Positions 1-12,181 of a DNA stretch of 64,000 bases are shown here, piece after piece. The stretch's first letter is position 1, and each line of letters opens with the position of its first letter. Made by a program: the position numbers and the translations under genes. Source of the DNA: Embiotoca jacksoni (taxonomy: Eukaryota > Chordata > Actinopteri > Embiotocidae); the NCBI GenBank assembly GCA_022577435.1, contig JAKOON010000039.1, positions 523,501-587,500 on the forward strand. The letters run 5' to 3'. Under the pieces are notes generated by a model. That model had not been told where the DNA came from, made no database searches, and was given only the letters and a program-made list of their open reading frames with translations.

Positions 1-506
1 ATCCATTTCTATCAGCGCAGTGAGCCAAAGACATGCAAAAAACGACAAGTGAAAGACATGCGAGCTTAACCAAACATCACTTTCGTCCCACTCTGACTTT
101 TATCTGCGAGCGCATCAGGTCGAAACGTGAGCTGACGTTTTCCAGAAGTTGCTGAGGCAGATTTCTGGATCTAATAAGTGTCTCTTGGTGACTCATTGTC
201 GAGGCTCCTCACCTGTCTGCCCACTCAGGGGCACAAACACACACAAATCGGAGGCTATAAGTAATTCTGACCCCGCTCGTTTTCCCAGACCAGTCAGCGA
301 GCTAAAGTGAAGCTGTCACTGCTATATGAGCGCGGAGGCCGTTTGCACCGTGGGTCACTGTGGGGAAAGGCCGTCTGCAAAGCCAATTAGCCTCTCAGCG
401 CACCATAAAAACAGACCGAGCCTGGCGCTCGGGGGAAAACTTTCCTGGCTCCGACTCCACGTGGAGGATTTTTTCCAATACGACAATTTGGAACGATGGG
501 TGGTTT
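1..506. other. Unassigned non-coding stretch, possibly regulatory
   Basis: No coding exon is convincing here. The stretch has mixed composition without simple repeats, and holds a homeodomain-type core (CCAATTAG, 383-390) inside a run of moderate complexity. It could be a conserved non-coding block, but only an alignment to other fish would show that. Confidence 0.3.
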
Positions 507-572
507 AAAAAAAAAAAAGAAAGAAAGAAAGCGAGTAAAAAAAAAAAAAAATAAAAAAAAATAAAAAAAAAA
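507..572. repeat. A-rich low-complexity tract with GAAA units
   Basis: A runs of 8-15 bases are interrupted by a short (GAAA)n segment and isolated T bases. There is no retrogene or SINE body that I can recognise on its 5' side, so I treat it as low complexity. Confidence 0.9.
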
Positions 573-769
573 TTATGTAACCTAATCTCCCCCCACTCCC
601 ACAATATTTGCACTGCAGAGAAAAACAAAAGTAATCTGATTTCTGTTTGAATCCCTTTTTGGTGACACTTCTCTGAGGAGACCCGAGGGGGTTGTAGAGC
701 AGACACATAATCTCTCTTTGACAGGAAAATTACCCAATGAAGCCTAAACGTTTATACACTGTATACCAG

Positions 770-872
770 CAGGGGAAATGCTGCTGAAACCAACGGTGAA
801 GTGGTCGAGAGGCTCACCAATATCCAAAGGGCTGCAAGCAGGGCCCCGAACAAACACCTGTCAAATGGAGAA
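770..872 (+). CDS. Candidate internal or terminal coding exon, unidentified
   Basis: An AG at 768-769 is followed by a stop-free frame (first full codon at 771) that reads GNAAETNGEVVERLTNIQRA near its start. A GTAAAT donor follows at 873. If the donor is not used, the same frame stays open to TGA at 936-938, with AATAAA at 1107-1112, so the exon could also be terminal. The residues look protein-like but match no family I know. If spliced, it ends in phase 0, which fits the candidate at 3188. The acceptor has a poor pyrimidine tract. An open frame of about 34 codons is common by chance, so this is a weak call. Confidence 0.18.
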
Positions 873-938
873 GTAAATATCAATGTTGTTTTCAATGATA
901 AATTACCCAGTGCCGGTAGCTGTAGTGTATTTTCTTGA

Positions 939-2924
939 ATCTTTGGTTTAATTACTCGCGGCACCAATGAAGCACAACAGTCCTGAACCAAGCATTATAC
1001 AATCGTTGTCGTCATGATAATAGTAAATCTAATGGCAATTCAATACTAAATCACCCCTTTACTCCTTTAATATTTTTTTGTCAAATCTCAGGCTATATGT
1101 TTGGTAAATAAAAAGGTTTCACACCTTCTGTGACTGCAGTATAGAAAGGTACTGGAAACACACTGTGGCCTTATCCAATCAAAACCTAGAACAGCTCCTG
1201 AAGCGCAGCTGAGCATCTGCAGAATGGCACACTACAAATTCAAAGACGACAAAGAGAAAGCCAAAGCAACACCTACAGTTCTCTTCCTCCCTCTTCCATA
1301 AAGACTTTGAGACACATGGAGACCCGGTGATGTTTTGAGAACGATCCGAGCGTGACAGCATGGATCGTACTTTCGCCCTCGTTCCTCTGACTCTCGTTCC
1401 CACTCTCTCTCTCTCCATCATCTTGCATCTCTTTTCGCGCACGTTTTTCTCTCAGGTGATCCAGATCACAGCGCTTAATGTGTCACGCTTGACTTTTCGC
1501 CTCAGGCTCTGGGACTGCACACAGGTTTTCCCACACAACCTCCCAGGTTTGAACTTTTACATATTCACCCCACAAAATTAGAAACACAAGGCTTATCTGA
1601 CTGCCTGCCTAATCTGACTGGCCCGCTCACAGGTGACCTCTCAGTAATTTAAACCTGTGGGAGTGCATTTAAAGATGTAGAAGTAACCGTAAACAGCACC
1701 TGAACAACTCATGATTATGTTTCCACTTTTCTCTCAATCTTCCACATCAGTTTGTCTTGATGGGCAAATGGACAACATTAGCAGGCGAGCATAGAGATTC
1801 TGCTCTAACTTTTCAAAGCATGTCAACATATAGTAGATTATAATACAACATACTGGTAGATCTATGCAACCCTCTTGCTGTTCGGAGTCTGGGTGGCCTG
1901 GGTCAGCAATAAAACCTATCCTCCACTGATGGCTGAAACTCATGCTGAGTACAATAGCAGACATTTTTGCAGCTGTTTTATACGAACCTCTTCATAATAG
2001 ATGCCACCACTGAGAATTAGATTTTCTGAGCTCTTAAACATATTTGAATATTTCACGTCATATTGAATTCAGCATGGTTTTTAAACATTTTCCATGTGGG
2101 CAAAACAGGTGTCGCTTTTCACAGAATAGATGAAGGCTTGAATATTATAATTTGTTCTGTAAAAACTGAAAGTAAGTTGCGTGCAATAGATACTGTCTGT
2201 TCTGAGTGTTTGCGACGTGTGTGGTGCCTTCACTGTACCTGGTGCAGGCTTTCAGATTGCACAGTGCTTGTTAATAGTCTCCTCCCTGCTCAGTTAATTG
2301 CTTAATCTGTTTCAGGTGTGAGAATTTGCAGGAGGTCGCATGCTGCTGGTTGCTCTCCCCTCTCTTGATACTGCTGAGTGTCCGATAAAAATGCACGACA
2401 ATACGATAAATGGAAGAATATATAGAGTTAAAGCATTGAGTGTTTTATCGGCCATTTGTGGCTGGTGGAACGAGTTAAAAAAGCAACTTATGAAGCTATT
2501 TTGGTGAACATGTTAGCAACCAGGTGCCTAGTATACATCTGGCAAACAGGGATGAACAACCCTTTGGAGTTTCTGCTTACCTCATGAATATAAGTCTGAT
2601 ATTTACTCTCCTTTTAACTGTGTTTTTGTCTCTTCTGAACCCTGAGGGGAATATCTGTCTTTTTAGCTTCTAAATGGCCTGCTTTGTGTTGTTGTTGCAT
2701 TTTGTTATTTAGCTCAGATTCAAGTTTGAAACATTATTGACAAGAACAGTGTGAGTGAACCAAAACAGTAAAGTTGTTTTTTTCCTTTCTTACAGAACAA
2801 TAAGGTTCGCTTTGTTTACAGAGATAAATATTTAAAGGCATAAATTACACAAGTGTTTGTGGTTGTGGATTTTGGTCATTATTTAAACAGAGGTAGGCCA
2901 GCTGTGTCCATTTGCTCTCAGTCT
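939..2924. other. Unassigned non-coding stretch
   Basis: It holds an AATAAA at 1107-1112, a CT-rich run near 1390-1450 and no recognised gene. A 45-base minus-strand pseudo-exon near 1840-1890 has usable splice dinucleotides but is too short to trust. The rest is ordinary A+T-leaning intronic or intergenic texture. Confidence 0.5.
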
Positions 2925-2925
2925 T

Positions 2926-3124
2926 TAAAGGACCAGTATGTGGGATTTACAGTGATCTATTGGTGGAAATGTAATGATATTGGTAATTTTGATTTTATTT
3001 GTGCTAAAACTAATAATTGCTGTGTTTTTGTTACGTCAGCGTTAGCCCTCCATATTTTTGTAAGGACAGGGTCATGGATTATTCAAATATTCTGAGTCCT
3101 CAAAACAATATTTTGTGCACAACC
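2926..3124 (+). mobile_element. Interspersed repeat fragment of a common percomorph family
   Basis: The segment opens with AAAGGACCAGTATGTGGGAT, continues with an ATCTATTGG-like block and then a TTGCTGTGTTTTTGTTAC block before a GGACAGGGTC-like end. From memory this order of blocks belongs to a short non-autonomous repeat that occurs in very many copies in percomorph genomes, usually starting GG(A/T)CCAGTGTGTAGGATTTA. It has no coding capacity. Several internal differences suggest an old copy. Terminal repeats and target-site duplication are not clear, so the ends are approximate. Confidence 0.68.
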
Positions 3125-3187
3125 AGGTCTACCTAATATCCACAACTTAACAGGCCACCCAGTGATGTTAAATCGCCCCAGAACTAG

Positions 3188-3327
3188 CGAGCCCCCCTCC
3201 CCTGGGCCATCCGGTCCAGCCCAGAAGCCCTGCTGGAGATGCTTTTCCTCCTGAAGGCCCCTGTCAAAATCTCTGCAACAGATCTGCTAGAGATCCCCTC
3301 TCATAGCCAGATGAAAGTCTGCTACCA
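3188..3327 (+). CDS. Candidate coding exon, penultimate exon of an unidentified gene
   Basis: A GTAAGT donor at 3328 closes a 140-base stop-free frame whose middle reads ALLEMLFLLKAPVKIS and whose end reads LEIPSHSQMKVCYQ. The other two frames contain stops. The acceptor at 3186-3187 gives phase 0 in and phase 2 out. Other AGs at 3214 and 3219 could be used instead and would shorten the exon. The composition is leucine- and lysine-rich and looks like a folded domain, but I do not recognise it. It joins in frame to the candidate at 3496 across a 168-base intron, short as is usual for compact fish genomes. The weak point is the upstream pyrimidine tract. Confidence 0.32.
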
Positions 3328-3495
3328 GTAAGTAGGCCATGAAACCACAGGAAGGAGAAGGGAAAAAAAGCAAAAGGGCCTTGGTATCCGATGCCAAAAT
3401 ACAGCTGCAGTGCCCTCCCCTCTCCCTCGCCCAGTGCCCCCCCTGTCCACACACCCAGAGCATCCTCCCCGTGCAGCACCCTCACCTTTGACTAG

Positions 3496-3598
3496 AGATA
3501 AATGGATCAGGAAGCCGTTTGACGGTGGGACCCCCCGTGGTAAACGGGCTGGGAGGTACACATGGACAAAGAAGCCGGAAGGCGAGAGGAGATCCTAA
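3496..3598 (+). CDS. Candidate terminal coding exon with stop codon, unidentified gene
   Basis: The acceptor AG at 3494-3495 follows about 80 bases of almost pure pyrimidine with several CTCAC/TTGAC-type branch-point options. The first base completes the split codon left by the exon ending at 3327, giving Gln, and the frame then reads DKWIRKPFDGGTPRGK and ends KKPEGERRS before TAA at 3596-3598. The C-terminus is strongly basic, as in nucleic-acid-binding or nuclear tails, but no family is recognised. A polyadenylation signal follows about 100 bases downstream. Together with the previous exon this is the most gene-like structure in the window, but two short exons can arise by chance. Confidence 0.35.
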
Positions 3599-3696
3599 TT
3601 GTGAGGTGAGCTGCGGGGTGTCGTCGAGGTGTCACCGCAATTACCCTCCATCATCACCCCACCCAGGAAAACTCTGGCCTTTTGACTCAACAATTT

Positions 3697-3735
3697 AATA
3701 AAGATGTGTGTGCATGGGGGTGTGTGTGGATTTAC
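3697..3735 (+). terminator. Candidate polyadenylation signal with GT-rich downstream element
   Basis: AATAAA at 3697-3702 is followed at once by a GT/G-rich run (about 3705-3735), the usual downstream element for cleavage and polyadenylation. It lies about 100 bases after the stop codon at 3596-3598, a plausible short 3' UTR. AATAAA is frequent by chance, so its value rests on its position. Confidence 0.38.
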
Positions 3736-4304
3736 AGAGCCAAAAAGGAAGCTCCTGACAGATGTTCCTCTCATCGCCTTGAACTGACGAGTGCAAGCAT
3801 CCTCCCGCTCTGCTTTCTCTCTGTTCCTGTCACCATGTCTCCTCTTCTTCTTCATCTCTCTTTCTCCATCTTCCTCCTCCATGTCATCAGAGGAGATCAA
3901 ATGGGAGCTCTTTGACCTGTTGTCCAGTCCAGAAGAGGATGTTCCGTATGAAGAGGGGGGGCTGATTCCGGTGTGTGTGTGTGTGTGTGTGTGTGGTAGT
4001 TTATTTTCAGGAAGTGTGTGTGTGTGCCTCGTCTGTATCCTACATCATCATCATTTCCTCCAGCCACTAGACTCCTGGGCTGCATCAAGGATAATTACAA
4101 CCCCATTGATTGTCATGGTGGAGTTATAACTGTATTTCCTGTCACAGTTTTTAAGGCTTGAATTACCCCACACAGGGGACCCCTCAATCTCAACCCCTCC
4201 AAACTTCAAAGTGCAGCGACTCCCCCTGTTTTGCATTTGTGCTACTTAAGAAGAAACCTTGAGTGAATCTGAAGTTGACGTGGATGTTTTCGTTCCCCTG
4301 GCAG
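3736..4304. other. Unassigned non-coding stretch
   Basis: CT-rich sequence around 3800-3880, then the GT microsatellite, then unremarkable DNA. No exon or repeat family is recognised. Confidence 0.5.
3970..3995. repeat. (GT)n microsatellite
   Basis: Thirteen perfect GT units, with a second shorter GT run at about 4014-4026. Confidence 0.97.
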
Positions 4305-4366
4305 TCCGCTATGAATTTGCAGAATATAAAGAGCTCTGCTGCCAGGACAGGAAATCTCTGTGGGAT
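4305..4366 (+). CDS. Weak candidate coding exon, unidentified
   Basis: The acceptor (TTCGTTCCCCTGGCAG) and donor (GTGAGT at 4367) are both good. Of the three frames, the one starting after two bases reads RYEFAEYKELCCQDRKSLWD. At 62 bases an open frame is likely by chance, and a second frame is open too. It lies beyond the proposed gene end at 3598 and has no phase partner I could find, so a false exon is the simplest explanation. Confidence 0.12.
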
Positions 4367-4737
4367 GTGAGTTATAGCAAGCAAAATGCTGAAGCTGCAG
4401 ACTCCGTCACTCTTTATCTAATATGAGTGGCCACTTGGTACGGTGACAAAACTATTAGTGCATTTTTCAGTTGAGTGACGTCGAGTTACAGGTGACTCTT
4501 TGTGAGTTTCCCGCTTGTTGCAGGAGGGTTGTTTTCCGGTGGTGCCACTTTCTGTGACGTCATTTACCGGAGTGGGCGCTCAGTTCCAGTAGGCTTCTCA
4601 GCTGCCAGGAGGAACACGCCAGTTAGGTGGAGGATTGTCATCACTTCGGCTGCTGCAGCTCAGCAGCCTGTAGCACATCAGAGGTACAGTTAGAGGGTGT
4701 ATTTAGGTGCTGCTTGAGGAACGTTTTTCTGACAAAC

Positions 4738-4960
4738 GTCTTGAAAGATTATGTCATCGGTAATGTGCCAGATCCCCGGAGTTGAAACCGAGGCCGTTGT
4801 CATTAGCCCGCTTACCTACTGCGTTGTTGTTATTGTCAACAAAGATCTCAATCTCTGAGAGTTTTCACGGCTCCATTGTAGACAGATAAGAAACACATGG
4901 AAGCTATTCCTGCCTCGCTGGTGTTGTTCTTTTTCAGCATCGCACAGGAGTGCAGAACAA
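4738..4960. promoter_or_regulatory. CNE-like block (motif texture only)
   Basis: A repeat-free block with varied composition, a TGTCATTAGCC homeodomain-type core near 4797 and CATTGT/AACAAAG SOX-type words near 4838-4876. It also contains an apparent minus-strand donor (CTTAC, complement GTAAG) near 4811. The call rests on texture and needs a cross-species alignment. Confidence 0.22.
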
Positions 4961-7900
4961 TGTTAGGGAACCACGTGTCCCATGAAACATCTGCTGTTCA
5001 GCACACGGCCTGCGGATATAAACAGCCACAGCGAGCTGCCGTCATGCTGGTGTCTTTCCGAAAGGTCACGGGTTATTATAGAACTTCTCAAAGTGCTCCA
5101 CGCCAGGAGACATCTTGCAATTTTGTATTCCCCCATTTCAGTCAATTATTAGGAAAGAAAACCACCACATCCTCTTCATAATGCAGTAAATGACCACTAT
5201 TTCGCCACTATTTAAGAAATAATTGAGGAAAACTTGTTTAATAAGATGCGTGAGGGTCATCAGTTGCTTTTGGAACTTGTGAAAAAGTCCCACTAGCTTT
5301 ATTAATATGAAGCTCTGCAGCCAAGAAGTTTGGCTGTCTGACTCCTGACTTCACTGGCACACAGGCCAACCAGTAGCATAAGTGTTATAAAAGTTGCGGT
5401 TCGAGGCACTAACGGTGTGCCAAAGGTGCTGAAAGCAGAACTGGGTTCAAGTTGTGTTTCTCTCAGCTCGTCTGTGATTTGGACTTATGGATCAGCACAG
5501 TGATGATTTTGGAGAACTTTGAGAAAATAAATGTCTGTCCACTTACTGAGTAAAATTGCTACTAAAGCTTTGTTAGCAATTCAAGCACGCTTCCTAAACT
5601 GAGGCATTCTTTGAGTTTCTTTAAAAACTCCTCTTCACGTGCCTCAGAAATAGTTCTCTGGCTGTTTTCAAACTCTTAAAAAGCCCTGCCAAACCTTTTG
5701 CTTTTGATAAAGTCGGAATGTTTTACGGTTTCAAAAGAAGATGGAACATCTCAGATGTTACACATTTCGGCCTTTTTTCAGAGCGGAAGCCTTTTGATCT
5801 CCAGACTTCTGCTATCTACTCCAAGACCATTGATCAGCTGGAGCGAGCTTTTATCCAAACAGAAGGCTGACCTCTTTTTTTTTTTTTTTCTTTTTTTGTT
5901 TTTTGTGGAGACTCGAGGGTTACTGCTTGCTGCTGCTGGCGCTGCTGCTTCTGTGGAGCTAAACTGCAAATCAGAGATGCTTTCAACACCCACAGTGGGA
6001 ATCCAATTCAGCTCACTTTAACTCCCGTGTCCTGACTTGTTAAGCTCTATTGTATTAATTTCTGATCTATTTTTAATATATTATTCTCTATTTTTGCCCC
6101 TATTCTATTAATTAATCAGTCTTGTGTCATGACTCAGTTGCAAATAGTGAGGAAGGAAGAGTTGATAATTTAAAGTGTGAGAACAAGCCTGTTTCGCCAT
6201 CTGAGGAAGTTGCATGTAATTCTTCCCTTAAGCACACCCTGACTTCCTCCCGTATCTCGCATGAGGATGACAAACCTTGCTTACGGTTCTCATGCAGGAA
6301 GGTTGTTGTTCTGGGACACCCAGACTGGCGCCCAGACCAGCCCACACCGGCCCGGTATTGGGCTGTGAAAAACTTCTGCATATGTGGGCTGTCAGGTGAA
6401 GGCCGAGCTGACCTCGATTATTCCCAGCATCCCCATGACCGGTGGTGGAAGGGGCACGGGCGTGTGTCGAAAACCGGGAAATGAACCTTTACGGAGTGGC
6501 CATGAAATATATGGGAGGGAGGGAGGTCAGGAAATCCATCACAATAGCTGGTCCTGCTTCCAGGAAATATGGGCACTGTGACTCGGCAAAATCTGCTGCG
6601 GCGATTGAGAAACGCTCCAATTTAAAACAGTACAGGGGGCATCATTCAGAAACCGAAGCCTTTCAAGATTATAGCAGTGTGTCTTTCATAAGGAAATTGC
6701 AGTCCATTTGATAAGCTTATCTTCCTTTATAAATGCCTTTTTAAGGTAGTGTTACTCAAATGTCATTTACTTTGATTTGCACGACTTCAAAGTAGAAGTT
6801 GGAGGTCTTCCGAGTTTCAGTAGCAGACTTCAGAGCTCCAGAGCTTAGGTGGAGTGAAATATGATCCATTTGCTGTCGGAGATTTGGTTAGTTGAGGAAA
6901 TTAACCTGCTCTGGAGTTCCCTTGATCTGCTGCCTCTGCTTCAGCCCGTAATGAGCCCTGGCAATATGAGAGTTGTGTGTCAGAGCGGGAGACAGGCTCT
7001 GGAGATTGATTCACAGTCCCTCCTGCATTAATGTCATGTGCACATCCAGGATCGAACCGGAAAAATTACACCACTCGGTGTGTTTTGATGGACCTGTTTC
7101 ACCCCAACATATGGACTCTGGAGATGATGTGATGGGGAGCGTGATGGAGCAGTAAAGAGAAAAGAGGAACTCTAGGAAAAATGTGGGTGACTGCTTAGGA
7201 GAGGTAGATCCATACATCTGCCCTCTTTAGCTCTGGATGTCAAGGTCACGACCCCATCCTGTCATTACTGCGGATGACGGTGAGCCAGACGGGCTCCTGG
7301 TCAGTAGTTCAGAAACCTGTGGGTGACCGACGATAATGCAGAAGCCACAAGGGCAGTTCGGCTTGGGAAAAAAAAAGCTGGAGCAGTCCGAGTCTGTATC
7401 CGACTGTGTGAGAGACAAAGAAAGGCAAAAGCAACAGGAAACCCTGCACAGATGCACACAGTTGGACTGGTCCTCCATGTAAATGCAAATCAGCCAGAGC
7501 AGTGTCCCATTTGTAGCCCAGTCACGATACGCACATAAATCAATCTTCATCAATATGGCACTGGGACTCGCGAGAGCAGAGAGTCTGCAGATGATTGGCT
7601 GCTCCAGTGGTTTGCTCTGTCTTTGATGACTTGACAATCTGCTTTGCGTCACTCCAAGGAGCGGCCATTGAGTTCATAAAGTCTGGATAAATACAATCAA
7701 AACAGCAGACATCCTACCGTCTGTTAGGATTGATGGTGAATGGAAAGACACTAACGCGATGCCTGAAAGTGTATCTAAATTCATACTTAGATGTTATTCC
7801 TTCATGGACAGGTCATCATGCGTTGTTTGAAGAGCACAGGAGATAAACAAGTGGTCGGATGGAAAGTGGGTCATCTGGCCGTCGCCATTGAAGTCCAGCT

Positions 7901-8123
7901 CCGCCAGGCCTCCATCTCCATCACCTGGCTGCTGGGATTGGGTTAACGCAGCCGTAGCCCGGAGAAGACCCCTGAACGGGCCGGCAGCGAGGGAGAGGGG
8001 AGAGCTTTTCTTGAACCATGAAGGAAACACTGAATTGGACTTTCGCGCCGGGCTAATTTAAGAGAGCCCTGTTGTTTTAACACCATTCCACGGCTCTGCA
8101 CTGTTCAGGGGGGAGGAGGGAGG
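4961..8123. other. Unassigned non-coding stretch
   Basis: No recognised gene. A T-rich run lies at 5875-5904. The stretch 6290-6480 is relatively GC-rich without splice support. The stretch 7560-7720 contains CCAAT-type words (GATTGGCTG near 7593) and looks regulatory in texture. The longest open frames are of chance length. Confidence 0.5.
5875..5904. repeat. Poly(T) tract, interrupted
   Basis: About 30 bases of T with single C and G interruptions. Confidence 0.92.
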
Positions 8124-8143
8124 AAAAAAAAAAAAAAAAAAAA
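8124..8143. repeat. Poly(A) tract of 20 bases
   Basis: Twenty uninterrupted A after a G-rich run (8108-8123). No retrotransposed body is recognised upstream. Confidence 0.95.
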
Positions 8144-11100
8144 GAGAGCAGTAGACAGAGAGATTCTTAACCCACTGCCCTTGGGATACCAGTCTGCATT
8201 CCTGCTGTTGGCTTGACCACAGCAGGACCCCTGCAGCGGGCCGAGTGTGAGCTGACTCTCATTGGAGAGGCTCTTATTGCACTGCGTATGCATTTCAATG
8301 TGTTTACTTAGGAGTTTCATATCATTAAGAGTACTCTGAGAGTATTTCTACCCAGCTGTGCTCATGCCCAATTTCAATATGTGCACAGAAAGTAGAAATG
8401 CCAGAAATTTTATTAAGTATCTAAAAAAAAAAATCTCGTATTAGGTTTGGCTGAGAACGTGCTGCACTGTCGGACCTGTTCGTTCCTCTTGTTTAATTTC
8501 CGTCAGCGCAGACGCAGCATCTGCATTTTGTTGCCACACACCGCTACGATGTTTGCAATCCACTCAAAAGCTCAACAAATACAGAATAAAAGAGGGGGCA
8601 GACTAAACACTCCTTTCTGTCTACCTTTCTTATCGTTTCTGCCCACACGTGGTAAGACTGGGCAGACAGATTTATTCATAAAAATAAAAGAAACATCCAT
8701 CTTAGGCAGCATGAATGGTCTGAATTGACTGGTTTTCTATCTTTTTTCCCCAAGACCTTTTTGGGGGCATTTTGCCTCAATTCGATGCAGATAGTCGATA
8801 TACAGACAGGATGTACAGCATGAACTTAGTTTGTGCAGTTCTTTGGTTTATGCCAAAATACAGACACAAAATTATACTGACTACATATTTGCATGTAAGT
8901 ATTGTTATTGTGAGCACGTCAGCTTAAGTACATCCTCGGAAATCCTTCATTCAACAATTCAAGTTCAATAGCTCGAACAAGCCTCCTTGTAGTTACATAC
9001 ATGTACAAACAGAGAGTTAAGATAGACGGTGGCCTTGAAGGCTCCTGATGCCTGCTGAGCTCGTCAGTGAGTCAGTGGGATTCTGACTTTTCCCAAAGGA
9101 AGGAAGTTTGACGTGTCATTCTGCTTCCTGAACCTTTCTAGTGCTTGTCAGTGTGTGGGAACGATCTATGGATTCGTACAAAAACGTAATTCTCTCTTCC
9201 ATCCTCCCGCCAAATCGCTATTGGTATTTTTCCTCTCTTCATGTCGGGTGCTCCTCAGCATGCTGGCACACATGCCCCTGTCAGTAAAACGCGGATGAGT
9301 GGTTTTGTCACATTGTAAAGTCATCAGAAGGTGGGCGAAGCAGCAGGGCTCCTCTGCTGGCTCCCGTGTCTGACTCGTTTCCACCGCCTTGTTATGACTC
9401 TAACAGTCACATCCTACCCACTCTCCCCGCGGGAGGAGGTGGAGGAAAGCAGAGAGGGGGAGAAATTGGATAAGGAGAGTTGGACGGCCAAAAAGGCTAA
9501 AGGGTGATCGAAAAACACAAGATGGTGATGAATACAGGTTTGGATGATCCCCTAACCCTCGAAAAGAACGATTCTCGCCTTTGAAAATGACCATGTAGCA
9601 CGACTTTTCTTTCCCACATGCATATATGCACGAGAGCACGCTGTGAGAGGCCACTGCTTTGCTCACTTGCACCTCTGTGGTTTCTCTCAGCCTGCATTAA
9701 CTGATGCCACCACATAGTTCCCGCCCTCTCATAAGAGACAGCATTAAAATCATGTTTACAGTTCATTTCAGTTCAAAATCAAAGGTCCCTCAAGTAGCAG
9801 CAAGCTGCTCAAACAATGGAGCGCTCCATCAATTTGCAATAAAACGAAACATCCTTCATTATAGCCAACATGTTTCCAGCTAATAGCCCTCTATAAAATA
9901 TTTTATGCATCTCTGTTTTATATTGCCTGTCGGCGTAGAGTGCTGAATGAAACAATTTAGACTTTTGCACGAAATTGAGTGTGTGCAGCCGCCACGTATG
10001 AGCATTTATTAGGAATATAAAACATGTTTTTAGCTTTCATGGTAGTTAATAGTGGTTATTGTGGTAGTGCTGGCTGGTAAACGGCGTCGTCGTAGTTATT
10101 TCTTCATTTATGGGAGGCACTTGGTGCACGTTTTGTATTTGCTGCATCTGAAATGAACTCTGGATGGCTTTGCTTGGGGTATATTGATGACGCTGTGAAA
10201 GGCATCTCACAAACTGACCTCATTCTGGAGACCTGTCCAGTTCAGGACGCGTTTGACCTTGTTTTGGACCTTTTCGGTAAAAATGCTTTTCCGCTTTTTT
10301 GCCAAGCGTTAAATGAGCGGTCGACGCTTTCACAATCCAACAGCCGCTTAGCTTAGCTTAGTTTAGCTCGCTCAGACTTTCAACACCTCATCATGTTTGT
10401 TTGTAAGATCAAACCATAAAGTGGTCAGTTTAAAACATCCACTTTCAAATCTTCATGCTATGCAAAGCCAATCACCCGATGGCTGTAGGTTCAAACAGAA
10501 AAGCAAACGTGTCGGCATCTTTCTTTATTTCAGAAGTTTCATCCAACACCATCACATTTACTGAATGTCCTACTTATTTAGACCCCCTCTGCATGATTAC
10601 CATGCTTTTTTCATTGACAATAGTTGCCAAGCAACCTCAATAATCATATCAAATGTTACAGATTTATACATTGAATATGGACAATACAGTGAAACTACTA
10701 TAGCTCCAGTATAGATAGGCTACTTCTAAATCACCTTATTTGTAAATGTAATGCATTATTGCCATGGCAACTGTTTTTTGATATCCAGTAAGGCCTGATT
10801 CAGTGTTAAACTTGCCACCGAGCTGCTCCACATGTGGCTGAATAGTGTGACGTTGGGCAGAGAACTGTAAGTCCGTTAATTATCAAGTCTAAGCATCATA
10901 AACCTCAGTCTGGTGGTTGCTTTGTCGTGGCCCTCACACTGGAAAACCACCACATCCTCCACAGAGACGCAATTATGCAAGAAGACTCGTGCCCTCAGAC
11001 TTCTGAAACAGTTTTTAAAGAAGTCTCAGAGGAGGGCAGGGTTCGCAAAAATAATTAACAAAATGAAATTGACTTTAGCAGTGCCGTTTCGTGTAGTGAA

Positions 11101-11535
11101 ATAAAACGGACCGCCAATAAAGCCGGATTCAGCCGAATCGCAGTGACGAACTACATTCAAAGTCTTAGTGAAAATCTGCCGAGCCTCCGAATGCATGTAT
11201 ACCTTGTAAAAGATGACTGCACTCGTCAGGAGTCATCAAAATGTGCTGCTTGATGCTTTGATGGGTTTTCTCAGCTTGACAGAGGATGTTGCGAGTGTAA
11301 GAGTCTTAATAAAAGTGAAGTCAGCAGGACTGAAAGGATTCATCCGTGTCTGCTTGATTTAAGCTTGTTAAAGAAAATCACTGGTGAGCAAACGTGAAGC
11401 CTTATTTAAAAAATGAAATGTGAAACCAGGATTGTCTGTCCTTGCATGCACTATAGTCAGCAGAAGTCCAGAAGATATTTAATGAGCCTTTGATGTGATG
11501 CCAAGATGCTTCGCTGTGCTTTTTTTCTCCGTCTC
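8144..11535. other. Unassigned non-coding stretch
   Basis: I see nothing gene-like over this stretch. It contains moderately complex DNA with scattered AT-rich pieces (9840-10060, 10600-10760) and no clear repeat family, promoter or conserved-looking cluster. Confidence 0.5.
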
Positions 11536-11546
11536 TAGGGGGCAGT
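11536..11546 (+). promoter_or_regulatory. CTCF-core-like site, forward orientation
   Basis: TAGGGGGCAGT matches the central CTCF core YAGRKGGCRSY at every position. The flanking CCAS part is poorer (TCTC). An 11-base degenerate match is expected several times in 64 kb, so binding is uncertain. Confidence 0.3.
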
Positions 11547-11845
11547 GTGGTTTCATCCCATCTGCATGGTCTGCAGCAGCTCACACAGGACACACTCTTC
11601 ACACTGAGCTTTAGCTCTAGCGGAGGACGGTTCCTTCGGGAGCCCGACCCTGCTGTTTATGACAAAATGCCAGAGTCAAGCAACTAACGTGACACGTATC
11701 TACAAAATATTCATGAAGCTAAAAAAAAAAAAACCCCGCAGATTTCAGAGTGTGAATGTGTGGCTGATGCAGACACCATTAATATGATGCTTTTAGTCCT
11801 TCCTGCACCTCAGAGCACATTCACAAACTTTTATCTTCTCTACAG

Positions 11846-11962
11846 GGTCTTCTGCTCTGGTTCCTTCACCTTCTGCTTGGGCAGTTGAAGTTGCTGGAAA
11901 GTGCCAAAGCCTGATGAGATGGATCATCCAGCTGATGAAGCAGTCAATCAGAGGCAGAAAAT
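11846..11962 (+). CDS. Candidate coding exon, unidentified
   Basis: A very good acceptor (TTTTATCTTCTCTACAG) and a strong donor (AAAAT before GTAAGTCT) bound 117 bases. Only one frame is stop-free. It enters and leaves in phase 1 and reads SALVPSPSAWAVEVAGKC followed by LMRWIIQLMKQSIRGRK. The end looks like a basic amphipathic helix. No family is recognised. It lies 0.5 kb upstream of the promoter-like block at 12.5 kb, so it would belong to a gene to the left or be a false exon. The splice sites are among the best in the window, but the open frame alone is not significant. Confidence 0.2.
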
Positions 11963-12181
11963 GTAAGTCTATAACACGAGGACATAATCATATTTCCACT
12001 ATAAAGGAGATATCCACCCTAAAATACTGTTGCCACCAAGCAACTAACTTCCCAATTTTATTTTTTGTCAGTGTGTCTTTTGTTTTCCACTCGTGACCCC
12101 TCAAATTTCCTTGTGACCTCTTCAAGGAACCTGGTCTTGTACATCAGTAAATCATGAAGGATGTGAGAAATTGAAAACCGA

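Noticed and set aside
1457..1522. Plus-strand pseudo-exon between CTCTCAG and CACAG/GTTTTC
   Set aside because: Only 66 bases, a weak donor and no phase partner.
5425..5440. GGTGCTGAA, half of a REST/RE1 element
   Set aside because: The left half of the element is missing, and a 9-base match is common by chance.
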